Below, piece by piece: positions 12,661 through 12,765 of a stretch of 12,765 nucleotides of DNA. This DNA comes from 2-12-FULL-42-15 sp964196565 (GTDB taxonomy: Bacteria > Pseudomonadota > Gammaproteobacteria > Coxiellales > Coxiellaceae). Within the stretch, counting starts at the first letter, position 1; the number at the start of each line of letters is the position of its first letter. The notes beneath the pieces are model-generated. The model saw nothing but the letters and a program-made list of their open reading frames with translations. It made no database searches and was not told the DNA's origin. The position numbers were made by a program, and so were the translations under genes. The stretch spans positions 1-12,765 of the forward strand of contig CAXMUH010000072.1 of assembly GCA_964196565.1 (NCBI GenBank), given 5' to 3'.

Positions 12661-12765
12661 GTGATGAAACCGCGGGACGCGGGGTGAGCCGGAATTAGCG
12701 AAAAGCGAAGCTTCTCGCCCGGCGAACGCCCAGCCAGGAAGGCTGGGCCGGGATACCCAGAAATA
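12661..12765 (+). other. GC-rich structured region, truncated; possible start of a group II intron
   Basis: Three hairpins follow one another. The first is CCGCG-GGA-CGCGG (12670-12682). The second is a nested stem at 12688-12723 (GCCGG / CCGGC outside GCGA, AAGC / GCTT, TCGC with a GAA loop). The third is GCCCAGCC / GGCTGGGC (12728-12748, 5-nt loop). GGGT (12682-12685) could also pair with ACCC (12755-12758) to close a junction. The stretch is much more GC-rich than the DNA around it, has no long reading frame, and starts GTGATGAAACCG a few bases after the ssrA terminator. Class C group II introns characteristically insert just after terminator hairpins and begin GUG, so that is one candidate. 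Another structured repeat is equally possible. The window ends before this can be decided. Confidence 0.4.

Overview
The window looks like a chromosomal housekeeping segment of a gammaproteobacterium, rather AT-leaning. The evidence is the gene set and order: grpE-dnaK-dnaJ; nadK-recN; fur divergent from bamE (omlA/smpA); ratA-rnfH divergent from smpB; smpB followed by a one-piece ssrA (tmRNA) gene. The two exported proteins without a firm family and the glycine/aromatic-rich outer-membrane barrel recall the Legionellales (Legionella/Coxiella relatives). That placement is an inference from gene content; no marker here proves it.

Left part (1-1462, minus strand): a 3'-truncated outer-membrane beta-barrel gene with a good promoter, a small secreted eight-cysteine protein that I do not recognise, and a short dispersed-type hairpin repeat. 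Chaperone block (1463-5605, minus strand): grpE, dnaK and dnaJ, the complete Hsp70 cycle. A near-consensus sigma-32 promoter lies before dnaK, a hairpin lies between dnaK and dnaJ, and a 92-bp imperfect palindrome lies between grpE and dnaK.

Middle (5719-8847, plus strand): nadK, recN and a small exported protein of unknown function form a tight operon-like run. The iron block follows: fur then a pirin-family gene on the minus strand, with bamE divergent from fur. Next comes ratA-rnfH (minus strand, 8-bp overlap), divergent from smpB (plus strand). rnfH and bamE converge with a 4-bp gap.

Right part (11862-12765): the 334 bp between smpB and ssrA hold no credible gene. They hold directly repeated blocks and a long two-arm palindromic element that ends 12 bp before tmRNA. 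The tmRNA is complete (12196-12603), has the G3-U alanine identity pair and an encoded CCA, and carries an unusual 15-residue tag, AKNDNYYGEEMLAAA. A perfect 26-bp inverted repeat, which should act as an intrinsic terminator, starts on the CCA itself. Beyond it is a GC-rich, highly structured stretch cut off by the window edge, possibly the start of a group II intron or another structured element. The least explained DNA in the window is the palindromic and structured material on both sides of ssrA.
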